DNA from: Amblyomma americanum | Lineage: Eukaryota > Arthropoda > Arachnida > Ixodida > Ixodidae | Length of the DNA stretch: 64,000 nucleotides | NCBI RefSeq assembly: GCF_052857255.1 | Contig: NC_135497.1 | Location: 192,418,530 to 192,482,529 of the forward strand | Reading direction: 5' to 3' | Part shown: positions 47,490 to 59,000 of the stretch, one piece after another | How positions within the stretch are numbered: position 1 is the stretch's first letter | How the letters are laid out: the number at the start of each line of letters is the position of its first letter | Notes under the pieces: model-generated | What the model was told of the DNA's origin: nothing | Databases searched by the model: none | Seen by the model: only the letters and a program-made list of their open reading frames with translations | Program-made: the position numbers and the translations under genes

Positions 47490-47770
47490 ACATCACGCGC
47501 TACCGCGGCCGTGGACCCTCCGCGCACACCACCGCCAGTGGAGGTAGGGGAGGGGCCGAGTAGGTTGGGCCAGTAAAGAAGCGTCGCCATTTTGGCGTGC
47601 GAGAGGAGAGGGAAAGGCACGAAGATGCGGAAGTTCAAATTTTGCCTGCATATAACTCAGCTTCCACAAAACGCATTAAAGTAATTTTTGCTGGAGGATA
47701 ATTATGAAGCGGCGTCTTTTAACATTCCAGACATATCACAACTTTATTGAGAGCCTTTTCCTGGGTCCCT
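47490..47770 (-). mobile_element. Family Q MITE, partial copy 2
   Basis: On the minus strand the sequence follows the 45304 MITE: GGAATGTTAAAAGACGCCGC corresponds to GGATGTTAAAGCACGTCGCT, and GGAAGCTGAGTTATATGCAG to AGAAGCTGAGTTATCTGTAG. The terminal part AGGGACCCAGGAAAAGG abuts TTAA at 47771-47774. The other end is lost or too diverged. It lies about 140 bp into the intron from the acceptor of the last MRPS24 exon. Confidence 0.7.
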
Positions 47771-49194
47771 TTAATGCCACACAGGAAGAAATTATGTTAC
47801 TTTGTGTGCCTATGACCTTATGGGTGATCTGGATTATCCTGGTATGGCCTGGCTCAATCATGCTATCCACAACTCACTAGTAATGAAGCAAGAATGGTGA
47901 GACTTCTTTTGGATCCTGAACTCATATTCGCTATGTCAATTGATGAAAGAACCAACATGTAGCTTGGCAACATTAGACATTGTTTGCACTAAACATGCTG
48001 CAGACATCACTCCGGGGATTCTTAAGAAAATTAGCCACTACAGGCTAGTACCTCTTGACTACAACCTCTCTGTGTGCTTTGAAAACGCAGTCCTTGGCAA
48101 AGATCATTTATAGTTACGCTTCGAAAGCTGCCATAAAAGCCATTTCTAACAGTCTCACTGAATCATGGACATACCTACAGAAATCAATTCGTGGAGCAGA
48201 AGTGATTGTTGTTTAGACATACCTTACTACATGTATACTTAAAAGAAATAATCCTTATGCTGCGAAAATATGACAGGAGAGGATCGATTGAATTTTGGCA
48301 ATCTAGAAAATTAGAAATCAAACAACAAGGCAAACAATTTTATTTTAGTTCTGCAGTTTAAAGCACTGTTTTGCATTCGGCTTAAAATACTAGAAGGTTG
48401 GCACACCAAGTGGCTTTTCACGTCTCATGTACTAAACTGGCTAAAGTCCGTTCGTAGCCAGACTCCGTCGTCATGACAAAAGTAGCCCGACATTAGTGTG
48501 GCAACCAGGACAAGACAGGCTCAGGATTCCTTCCTGAAACCTGGGATCATCCTGCAAAATTCTGAACAGTTAGCAACCCTAGCATCAACATACTTGGCTG
48601 GAACTGCAAGACCCAACTAGTGACTACGAAGGGTTAAGCCTGAAATACATGTCATCTCTCCCAAACCCTGGCTGCTCTGACAGCTTCGGATGTGTTGCCT
48701 GATCAATCATGGCTGACATAATTGTTTCTTGAAGAAGACTTCAAAACAGGCACGTATCCAAGCCCCTAAAATGTGGCTCACCCCCCCCCTTTCTTTCTAG
48801 CTGAGCATGCAATGCAAGGTACCCCTCTCCCCAATACAAAAAAAAACTGCCTTGGACCCCCCCCTGAAAAAAATTTCTGGTTAAGTGCCTGCTTCAAAGG
48901 CACTGCTGCTTTTGCCAAACATGTTCACTCTAAGTACTAATGAAGCAACAATAGAATAATAAAAGATAACTGCAAGGCAATTTTGTTACCTTATAAAAAG
49001 GGATTAGACATTTCAGTTGAAACTGAAAAAAAAACAATAAAAGTAGGCTGAATTCAATTTTCGAACTTCGGCTTTAAACAGAAAAGGTAGGTATCCTTAC
49101 ATCCACGGCACCACTTGCTGGCTATTGCGTAGGAGTTACACTTGGTCAAAATAGAAAATTAGCAACATGTGGAAGCTAGGGGCGTAGTGGGATG

Positions 49195-49330
49195 ATGATA
49201 CTGCTGAATTAGCTCAGCAGTTTAAGGCATTTGTCCACTGCATTACATGCCTCTGCAAACTGCGAGGTTCCACATCCTTGCTGTCAGCCAGCAAAGCGCT
49301 GTTTCTTTATTGTCATAACCCACTAAGGGC
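49195..49330 (+). mobile_element. tRNA-like SINE head
   Basis: TTAGCTCAGCAGTTTAAGGC looks like an A box region (TAGCTCAG-AG-T), and GAGGTTCCACATCC a degenerate B box about 45 bp later. It is too diverged for a functional tRNA. The SINE body is not matched in the window. Confidence 0.45.
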
Positions 49331-49969
49331 AGTTACTTGGTTGAATGGATTTTTGCATTGCATGTAAGAACTTTGACATGATACTGCACACAAGTTTAAG
49401 AAAAAAATGTCATGTTCTGGCTACTGCTACGGCCGTTCCATCACTGCCATCAACACAGAGACTACCTACATGATACCTTGCCCCAACTTAATGATAACTG
49501 CGACAAACGAGTTTTTAGAAGTAAACTTCCACTTGCGTTTTTGTCTTCTGGCTCCATTACTTTTTATAATGATAACTGCGCTTCCGTGTACAAATACACC
49601 TTTAAATACAACCATCTCTGCATTCGTTAGTGGCAAATCCACTGCTTGCGCTGACAAAAAAGGCCAAGACAAACGTTAAGTGACTTGTGACCACACAGGA
49701 ACACCACATTACATCATGAAAAAGAAAAAAAAATTAATTCAACAACTAGAAAATAGCATTTGCAAAAAAAAAAGTTTCTTCAAATACACAAAAAAAGGTC
49801 CATCAATTTCAAAAAAAAAAATAAACCATAAACCCCAACCCCTACTTTTATAGTGTTCACAACGCTTCAAAAGCAACTAAGGCCATCATGTGCCCCAGAC
49901 GTCATATCATAATCCTCCTCTTTCCTATGCAAGGGCTCATTTCCTGAACAAAAATGCGAAATGGATGTA

Positions 49970-50838
49970 CCGTAAAAACCGGAATATATGTCAAACTTTT
50001 TTTCAAAAAAAAAACCATGACGAAAAGTCGACCCCCATCTTATATACCGGTCATTGCCGGAAAAACTACGGATGTCTTGCAACAATGGGCGGCTGAAGTC
50101 AACAGCCTTCATCACCATCGCCATCAGCAGCAGTGCGGCGTGCACCGCCGTTTTGCGTTTCCGTTGTTTGGTTAAAGGCTTCTTTTTCACATTTTGTTTC
50201 GAAATCAGCAGAAGCCAGCGGCAATTCACCGTCACCTTCAAGAAAAACGCGATTGATACGTGGAAGCTCACGGCCACCTGGCGGCACAGCACGGATTTGG
50301 AGTATCCGAAAAGAGCATTCAGTACTGGCGGAGGCAGAAGCTGCGTATTACAACTTGCAGCAACCAGAAGTAAACATCATTTCGTGGGCGGACTGCAGCA
50401 TATCCAGAATTAGAAGGAAAGGTTGCGCTGCGTGCAAGATCGCTTCCTGTGACTGCCAAATGCATCCCCATGAAAGCGGTAGAGATGGCGCGTGCCTCTA
50501 GACTCACGAGGGCGCAATTCAAGGGCTTGCCATCCTGGGTGCGGCGATTCATGAAGAGGAAAGCTTTGCTCTATGGCGCCGTACTTCTGTGTGCCAGAAA
50601 CAAACACGCGGGTCGATGGGAGTGCGATACTGTTAAAAAATTGGCTGGGTGTACATATGAGCAGCATTTAAATGAAAATAATACTGTCACCATTGTGCAA
50701 CCTGTCGAGTCGCATTTGTTTCAAGGTAAGGGTGTCTTTCGGTACTTTTTCCATTGAAAAAGATTTTTTCATTTTTAGAATTGGTTAGCTGGGGGGTCGA
50801 CCTATATTCCGGTCTGACCTATAGTCTGGTTTTTACGG
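49970..50838 (+). mobile_element. Pogo/Tigger-type MITE keeping the transposase DNA-binding part
   Basis: TA at 49968-49969 and 50839-50840. The left end CCGTAAAAACCGGAATATAT and the complement of the right end CCGTAAAAACCAGACTATAG form the inverted repeats, with GACCGGAATATAGG and GTCGACCCCC as subterminal motifs on both sides. The interior includes a broken plus-strand transposase N-terminus: RQFTVTFKKNAIDTW near 50219-50263 (first HTH) and CIPMKAVEMARASRL plus FKGLPSWVRRFMKRKALL near 50449-50571 (CENP-B-type second HTH). The catalytic DDE domain is absent. 869 bp. Confidence 0.85.
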
Positions 50839-50935
50839 TAAATCTATAATCAGGGCAGCAGCCAAAAACACATCGCCTCACATCTACTGACACACACGCA
50901 TGCACACACATGATGAGGCATTGCCGTATCTAATA

Positions 50936-51780
50936 CCCATGTCACATGGGCAATCTCAATGCCCATCAGAATTTTCAAGGGCCATCCAGATACAGCGTTG
51001 CCACACAGCAACACAGCGAATTTCAATAATCATTGAGTAGTGAGCCCGTGATCCGAGAGATGGTGCTAAAGGCAGCAACACTCAGTAAAAATACGAAGTG
51101 AAGCACAGTAAAACAAGCCGAACGTTGGAGTAAGTGCTATTTTTAATTGAAACTTTGTTCAGAAAAAGCTATTCATATCCTTCACAGTTCAGCACGATGT
51201 AGAGACGGCGATGGCGAGGCGGCGATGGGCAGCGATGCGCACTTCATTTCAGAAACATTCATTTATCACTGGCGAAGCTGCATCAGATCAGTGACAGTCT
51301 TTTTCTTGTTCATAGCTACTTTCATTGCAGCATTTGTGGGGCACTTTTTGGTCTTGGTAGATGCAAAGTGTGCTGAGAGGTGAAAACAGGAGAAATGAAG
51401 CGGAATGCTATGACACCGCACAGCAGGAACAGCGTCGGTTTGTTTACATATGACCATCGGACGTTTTGGAGAGCTGTCATTTTGACTAGCAAATAAAAAT
51501 TTATTTATGAACTGGCTAATGTAGTCAAATTTTGCCATTAAATCAGAAAGGTACCTTTCTTTATTTTGAGTCTTTATGTCTCGTTTTTTCAACATATGGT
51601 GAGTGCGAGCGAGGCTGTTCTCAATGGCCACTGAGATTCTGATGGCCCTTCACGAACCTCCACTGAGCTGATGCCCATCGAGTTCAATGGCCACTGAAAA
51701 CCGCCGAGTGGCACTGGCTGATCCACATTGAATTCGGTGTCCATTGACTCAATAGGCATTGAAACTGCCCATTTGACAGG
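50936..51780. mobile_element. Inverted-repeat DNA element of unknown family
   Basis: The left end around 50934-50970 (GTCACATGGGCAATCTCAAT) and the complement of the right end around 51745-51782 (GTCAAATGGGCAGTTTCAAT) are inverted repeats of about 35 bp. TA dinucleotides stand at both outer edges. The interior has no recognised transposase; a minus-strand frame of 121 codons at 51266-51631 is unmatched. The right half has repeated CAATGGCCACTGA-like motifs. Confidence 0.65.
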
Positions 51781-52517
51781 TATAGCACCACACACGCACG
51801 CAAAAAAAAAACACGCTCAATTTGCAATGCACGGCCCTTTAAAACGTGCAAATCTGCGTGCAAGAACACTAGTTGCTCAGTGAGCGTAATATAAATGCTT
51901 CTCGCAAGTTGAAAAAGGCATTAGTCCTTCCTTACCTTACCAGCTGCTACAGAATTTTTCACACAAAACCTAGGCCCTGGGTGAAATAAAGATGCAAACT
52001 AACACCCCCTGGATTCTGAACACTTCTCGGTCTCTAGCAGAGTTTACTTGGAGTGCGTCAACATCAATATGTTCTTCAACAATGCTGTTAACGTCTCTGC
52101 CTCCTCAATGTGTTTGAATCATCAGGCCCTTCACACAGACTGGAAAGCATCATCGGCGGCAACATCACTCAGTAAGCCACATATAAAGGAGTGACAATCA
52201 TTTTCCACGATCTGTAGGCTTGGCGCCTGTGCAACGGCACAGTTATCGAATCTGGTTTTCTTCATCGTGCAGGTGCCAAACCATTAGCAATTATGACACC
52301 TATTTCGCTAATCAATAACAGTGTTCAAGAAATTACTGATGTCCCTGAGCCAATTCTTTTGCAGCATATGATACAGTTCAAATGCATTCAACCATTTTTC
52401 TCAATAACAACACTACCTCAAATGCCTGCTCTTAAAAGATAAAGGAGCTGTATAATTCCACTGTCTAATGCACAGCACCCTCCATAAAACACAAACTATT
52501 AAGGCAACAATACACAC

Positions 52518-52740
52518 TGGTGTTCCACGAGTTCCAGGCCTTGCGATGGGCAATCTGGTGGGGGGGATTAGCCATTTCATAGGTAAGTGGCCTGCTGTGG
52601 TTGCGTGTCACTCTGTACCGGCCTGCTCGGTTCTTCTCCAGTGTAGCTGTTGTGTGCAATGCAGCACCACGGCCAGGTGACAACAGAATCTCTGGGCGGC
52701 ATAGCCGTCCAAGTGCCTGGACATGAAGGAATGGAACCAT
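52518..52740 (-). CDS. Mitochondrial ribosomal protein S24, N-terminal coding exon
   Basis: The minus-strand reading from ATG at 52740 gives a basic, hydrophobic mitochondrial targeting region (MVPFLHVQALGRLCRPEILL), then LHTTATLEKNRAGRYRV and PLTYEMANPPHQIAHRKAWN. LHT-x5-KNRA, TYE-A-PP and IAHRK-W match animal MRPS24, and the spacing from the ATG to KNRA is the same as in the human protein. The donor GTGTGT follows at 52517, in phase 1, and joins the exon at 47347. Caution: TTCCATTCCTTCATGTCCAG (ending at 52717) resembles a splice acceptor, so coding may start in an upstream exon and enter here at 52716 in phase 0. Confidence 0.87.
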
Positions 52741-52897
52741 TTAGTGCCTCTCTACAGACATCATGTTAGCATTTTAGCATAAAATGAGAGTGCTATGTAA
52801 ATATTTTTTACTTTTCAGCTGACCACAAAAGCCGAAAAAAAAAAAGCATTACGTTATTGAAAGTGGAGCATCTAACTGTAAAATACTGATAACAGCA

Positions 52898-54186
52898 GCC
52901 AAGAGCCGACGACGAGAATGGGCTGCACCAGGGGCATTCATGTAAAGAGCAGTCAGCCATGCTTACTGGGCAGGCACCTTTTCCGCCAATCTCTCGCCAC
53001 ATACCAGCGACAGCGATCCGCGAAGTGCGGCCACGCGCTCCCATGTGCCCTCTCATAGTGCTTCTTCCTGTACTTGACTTCTGCTCTACCGGAGCCATGT
53101 CAGAAGCGGCTATATCTTGAAACTGTAGTTACATGGACAGCGTGCACATTTCTGGTGCGGCTTTGAAATCCCCCAAAAATGGCCAAAAAAATTAATTTTT
53201 TGAAAGTCGTTGAATCTGCTTGTATGCCTCATCTTTTATGCTGCGCCGAAGTTTCAGTGATGAAATCGACCGGGAAGTACTCTAAAATAATTTTTTCGTG
53301 AACCACGGCACCTCTGCATTGTGGAGAAACTCTCGAACAACAACTGTTTTTCTCCATTAGTTTTCTGCCTAGGTACCCACCTTGCGGAGTATATTTTTTC
53401 ATGACTATTTAATTCATTTTGATGCCATTTGTTTTGTTGCACTTCTAAGACCATAGTGCCGGTCAAGACATTTTGATTTTCAAATTTGTCAATTTGAAAT
53501 TTCTTATATAAAGTTTTTTTTACACTTTAGATATGTTAATGAACACTGCATTGCAAAAATTCGAAACCAAAATTTGTGCTTTGCAAAAAATATGAGAATA
53601 TCTGGACCTGTAACAGACTAGTTGGAATGCAATGAATGTTGAAGCAGCGTATTGCCATTTTCTCTGAACTTTGCAGCCTTTTCACAGGATTCAGAGGAAA
53701 ATATATATTATAGAACAGTTTTTATGGACGTATAAGAGTGAAAATTGGTGAGAATACTAGTAAAATTATTTCTAATATGCTCAAAAATTTCATGCAAACA
53801 CAAAGAAATGCAACAATTTTTGCTGAAAGCTGCGTCCTCCGTGAACTAATTCTATCAACAAATTCAACTTATCTCTTGTATTTAACGGAGGCTGCATTAA
53901 AGGCAATGCGATGGCGCTGCGACAACGCGCCAGAAATGTGGACGCTGTACATGTAACTACAGTTCCAAGGTATAGCCGCTTCTGAGGTGGCTCCGGTAGA
54001 GAAGAAGTCAAGTACAGGAAGAAGCACTATAAGAGGGCACACGGGAGCGCGTGGACGCCGCACTGCGCGGATCGCTGTCCCGAGATGCGGCGAGAGACTG
54101 GCGGAAAAGGTGCCTGCCCAGTAAGCATGGCTGGCTGCTCTTTCCGCGAATGCCCCCGGTGCAGCCCATTCTCGTCGGCTCTTGGC
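52898..54186. mobile_element. Large inverted-repeat element between MRPS24 and SAR1
   Basis: The left arm (about 52898-53160) and the right arm (about 53925-54186) are inverted copies of about 260 bp: CCAAGAGCCGACGACGAGAA pairs with the complement of the right-hand TTCTCGTCGGCTCTTGG, and CGGCTATATCTTGAAACTGT with ACAGTTCCAAGGTATAGCCG. The spacer of about 760 bp is AT-rich and unmatched. A further inverted copy of the GCTCCCGTGTTCCCTCTCAT block lies just outside, at 54200-54236. No transposase, target site not determined. Confidence 0.75.
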
Positions 54187-54236
54187 GGAAGCCAGATGCT
54201 CCCGTGTTCCCTCTCATACTACTTCTAGCTGTACAG

Positions 54237-56022
54237 TACTCTGCAGCACAAGCGATATGCAGATCATATAACAAAGATACGCGTGGGAAGTCACACAGGG
54301 ACACCCAGGCATAAAAAAAGGCCCGAGGAACAAGCGTACGGCTATCCCCCGATGCCCGCAAAGAGGAAAAAACGAACCGTGCACCAACCCGGAGTAAAGC
54401 ATAATAAGAACGTGAAGATTTACGTTCAAGTTAAACAAAATTTTGAAAGAGGATACACGAATACACGAAACAACCTACAAATGCCAGGTGCTGAACGGCA
54501 GGGTCGGCATCTGGGAATTAAGTTTGCACCAAAAGAAAAGACGCACCACAGCACTTTTTGTCAAAGCATTTTGTGGTGCCGATACATGTGGCCAAAGGAA
54601 ACTGAGGTTCTAATGATTCATTTTAAGCATATACCCTACCATTAAGAACAAGATACGTTTCATGAAGTTCATAACCACAGATGCACTTTGCATAAATCGC
54701 CGAGACCACATACGTTTGGGGCTTTCAAGAGAACGCGCTGACCATCATCGCATTAGCGATGATGGTCCAAAACTGGAACCCGAAACTGCCGTTATCAATG
54801 TTGCATGTTAAACTGTCGCTAGCTGTCTGTAAAATATCGCAAACATAACTCATGTAAGCAAGGATGAACGCAGAGAGTCCAATTTTCTTTCGAACAATGC
54901 CATTTACCTTGCACAATGCACTCATGGGGGCCGCCATACTTTGCTAAAACCAGACCGCATACAACATTTTAAGGACCACTATGTTTTATTAGTTTCTAAC
55001 AATAAAATTATATGATATATTTTTTGCTTGAATGCGTTACTTTTATTTATTTTTGTTAAATATTTGTTTAATTTGCTGCGTGACCACATGACGTAGATTT
55101 TGCCATGTGTTAGAGAGTTTACGTGCAAGGGTAGTGCAACGCTCAGAACAATCCTAATGTGAACATTTTGTAACAATGTAGGTTATATAAACAACTATAT
55201 TACAAGTAATGAAATTTAATTGTAACTAAAGCAGTTTTTATAACTATCATTTCTAGCTTAATATTATTTACAAGCTATTTATCATTAATACCTTTAGTTT
55301 TCAACTCATCCGCTAAAGAATAGTAGCGTCGCTGTCGCCAGTTTGGCCAATCATCGTCTGCCTCATCTCAGGCGAAGAAATTCAGTACCTTTTTTCGTCG
55401 CCGTCATCCCTCCTAATACCAGTGCGGAAAAATCTGGCGTTGAAAAGTCCCCACCTGAAACCGAAGAACGAACTCTCGTATTTATTTCCTCTTAGTTTGG
55501 CGACAGACCACAGGAAGGTGAGGCGTATGCTTCGCGCTCGGTACCGCTCAACGACGTTCATTTTTGGCACTCTAAACTTAAAATACGTAGGCTTAGAACC
55601 TGCTCGCGATGAAGTGTGTGGTCGCTCTTTTTTTTTTTTTACTTCAAGTGCAGGGGGGGGGGGGGGGGGCAGTGACGCTGCTAAAACACGTCCTGTTAAA
55701 GTCTAGATTATGGAAGTATTGAACATTAGTGTCTTTGCTACTGTAGGGCCCGTGAGCGTCCCCTTACCGTTTGTAGTGTAGCGGTAAAGGGCGACTGGTA
55801 TTTTCCTTTCAAGCGAGTGGTCCGAGTGCGACGTCCTGTTCTGTGCGCTGGTTCCCCGTTACACAACCCGTAATCGTTGTATTTCCTCTAAAAGTTGTCG
55901 GTACTATGCGCAACCAGTCTAAGTTTCAACACTACGAGTGTTTCAAAAGCGTAACTGGAATCGTCATTTGACGAGTGCATTGACAAGTTATTCATACCCG
56001 GTATTTTTTTTTTTTTTTGTAG
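54237..56022. other. Upstream region of SAR1
   Basis: No protein-coding exon recognised. It should hold the SAR1 promoter and at least one non-coding exon, because the first coding exon begins after an acceptor at 56021-56022. A possible donor is AAG|GTGAGG near 55518. A G run is at 55653-55669 and a T run at 56004-56018. AT-rich DNA lies at 54980-55300. MRPS24 transcription may also begin in this interval, on the minus strand. Confidence 0.4.
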
Positions 56023-56079
56023 TTCGTCGCCCAAAAATGTTCCTCCTCGAATGGCTCGGCGGTGTTCTAGGTTACTTGG
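56023..56079 (+). CDS. SAR1 GTPase, first coding exon (coding from 56037)
   Basis: After a strong polypyrimidine tract and GTAG acceptor (56021-56022) come 14 bases of 5' UTR and ATG at 56037. The coding part reads MFLLEWLGGVLGYL plus one base, then the donor GTAAGT at 56080. The hydrophobic, amphipathic N-terminus is the membrane-inserting helix of Sar1, which binds the endoplasmic reticulum on GTP loading and bends the membrane (family knowledge). The ATG context CAAAAATG is good. Confidence 0.9.
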
Positions 56080-59000
56080 GTAAGTCTTCTATTTTTTCCC
56101 TTTTTCCCCTTATCAACGTTGAATACGTTATTGCAAGCACTGGGGTCTGTACACGACCCCTACCTCAGCATCCCCGTTGCCAGTTCTTCTATCGATCAGC
56201 GGATTAGCGCAAACGATCTGCTGTCACAATCTTTCTGTTGTAAAGAGGCGTGGAATTCGTAACGTCTGCCTTTTGATTGACATTTCATAACGCATTAAGC
56301 AAACCCCATCTGTTGTCCATGTGGACACTCTGCCACCGCGGCGGCTTCTGTTATCTTGAAAGCTAGGGTACTGGGGGTTCTTGTTATTTGTAGGAACATA
56401 TGAGCGGGGGCGTATTTTCCAAAGGATGATACCCCATTTGTCTAATTCAAGCTTGGAGCGTTTGCCCTCACGCAGTCAAGGGAGTGAGGGTGGCTTGCAC
56501 TCCCGTATGCTTATCGTAGTGCTTCTGTCCTTGTGCATGTGACCTGTGATCATCGCAATTTCAGCTGTCTTCTGGCAGCGGTCGCGCATCGCCAGCGCTA
56601 CAGTGTGTGCTGTGGCGGTGCCTCTTCCCTAATGATGCCAGACTTTGCAAACTGAAATATTGTGCATGGCATCTTTGGCGCCTTGCCGCGAGAGCGGTGT
56701 GCAAAGTAGCAGACAATGTGTAGCTATGGAGGCTGCTTCTTCCTGAACACTTAGACCTTTGCTGTGAAATGAATTGGTACATCACGTCTATACGTGTTTG
56801 TAGGGTCCTAGTTAGTTTGCCAAAGCTCTGAGATGCGCTTTGCAGTGCACTGAAACATGCAGTTGCCATGTGTTGCATACTTGGCTCTGGTGTTTTGGAA
56901 TGCTTTAAAGAGTTTCAGCAGTTTGCACTAAGGCTTCATAGAACTTGGCGAAATTTGTTTGTGGTGCAAGGCCTTTCTGTTAGTCACACAAGATAAGGTA
57001 AATTTGTTCATTGGTTGTCATGATTCACATGCATCTGGTGCTTATCATCACAGGGTGCTGGCCAGTCCAGCAGATATTCACAATGCTAGCATATCATGGT
57101 TATGCTCATTGATGTGGCAAAAATTGTTGTAGGAAAGAGTTGTCACAATTGCATGTAGCAATTAAATTAAATTTTGCTGTTGACCATTAGTTTGTCAAAG
57201 AAAAGCCTATGGGTTTTGGTTGCGTATAAGTTTTAAAATATTAAAATTCTCTTAAAATTGTTCTCCCTACACCTAAGAGGCTGGGGATTATTGCTCCAGT
57301 CTCGTGCTTTCGCTGCACAAAAGCCAATTTTTTTTTTTTTTTCAGTTATTGGTACTAGTGGGAGCACGTAATGTCTGGGACAGAACGTTATGGGAACTTT
57401 CTGCATTTGTGGCTAACTTTCAAGAATGTACACACTACCTCTTGCATTTGGCTTAGTCCCCTGAACTATTATTAGAGTGATTCAGCTGACGTCCATGAGC
57501 GCTTATGCTGAAGAAGGGTAAGGATTGGAGGAAAAAAATGGAAAATAGAGCTTAGCCATTAATTTAAAGGGACTGTATGACTTAAACCCATCACATGGCC
57601 ACTTCTAAATGCAAGCAGATTGAGAGCCTTCGAGATTCTTAATCGCCTTTGAAACTCTTGAGCTGTGCCACTGCCACACTGCCAGCTTGATCGCTGTCGA
57701 AAGTTGCCATCAAAGTGTTGTGGTGCCACCGTCGCCACCAATAATTTTGCAGGCATGCTAGTAATGGCTGGTGATCTGAAAAGTTTAAAAAAGGGTTTAT
57801 TTGTTATAGTAATTATTAATCACTCTTGAAATGAACTTCGTTTCTGGGACAAGCTGCAGTAGCATTCATGCACTTTTGAAGAAGCTGGTGTTGATTGTTG
57901 TTGTATTTCTGGCAACAATGCTAATATGCTTGCTGCAGTGTTTTGTAGCCCGGCCTGTCTCTTTTTTTTTTTTTCTTCTGCAAAATAAGTTTTGTATTTT
58001 TCCCATGTTTTTCAGGGGTGATACTGCAGTGATTGTATTCCCCAGTGCGTTGCTGCGTGCACTCAGTGCCCAAGAGTGCACGCAGCTCCCGCTTGAAGGC
58101 CGTCGAGATCTTGATAGACTATCTGTTCCAGACCCTTTGAAATGACCCTGTGACAGGGTCATTAGTTCTGTAATTATTTGTGTAGTTCTTTTCACACAAA
58201 ACTGGCAAGAAATGTTTTCTACTACTGATAGAAACTAAGTTACATTTCTGCTTTGGATGCCAGTGTTTTTTTTTTCCTTTTCGTATTATGTTTTGAAAGG
58301 ACAGATGGCCAAGTTCTTTTTTCTCGGATTAGACCTTTGACAATGTATTATTCACAAATGCATGGAGGTAACTCATTTTGCTGCTGGTGAAATTGTTTAC
58401 TCAGCAGATTGGCTAAACACTTTGGAATCTCCTCAGAAAATGTTTCTATAAGAGGGTTAGGAAAACTGCTGGTATTGAATGTTAGGTGGCATGGATTACT
58501 GATTACATGTGAGGACGTGCTTGTGGGAACACAAGTAGGGCTCAATGGCAGGAGAAACAAATGTGCTTGTCTGATGAATTGCGCTTGATTTACTAGCACA
58601 ACTTAGCAGCTTCCCTCCTTTTCCAGCATGCATATATTTGTCCCTGCTTAGTTAGCTTTCATAGCACCTGACAGGCAGTGAAGCTTGTGACTTAAAAGCT
58701 GCAATGCTGTGTTCCGTACAACATATTAATATTCATGGCAGCTGGTGAACCAGTGAGTGGGCAAACAATTGGGTACAGTGCTGGCTTTCCCAAAAGTGTG
58801 TGCAGAATTCGTTAAAAGTGAGCATGTGTGGAAGGTGTTTTTGTCCTCTAATAAAGCACATGGCTTGAAGTTTGTTTCTGCTGCATGTGGGCAAAAGGCT
58901 TGACAGTGTTTGGAAGCATTAGTGCTCACTGGGCCCAGTGTAAAAGTGGTACGTTGGCTTCCTTTTCTCTGTAATTAGTCACAGTGGAGTGCATTGTCAC

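Larger units (their letters stand above)
47348..52517 (-). other. Intron of MRPS24 (5170 bp) with several mobile elements
   Basis: The donor GTGTGT at 52517 and the acceptor CAG at 47350-47348 join the codon as A|GC. The intron contains a family Q MITE (47490-47770), a tRNA-like SINE (49195-49330), a pogo-type MITE (49970-50838) and an inverted-repeat element (50936-51780). Other parts, including 47771-49194, show no recognised feature. It has C runs near 48780 and A runs near 49720-49820. Confidence 0.8.

Noticed and set aside
54283..54645. Plus-strand basic frame of 120 codons near SAR1
   Set aside because: No recognised domain. Its beginning lies next to the inverted-repeat element and it lacks supporting splice signals.
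57564..58200. TTAA-type MITE in SAR1 intron 1
   Set aside because: Only one plausible end (AGGGACTGTATGAC) was found; no matching inverted end with TTAA was seen downstream.
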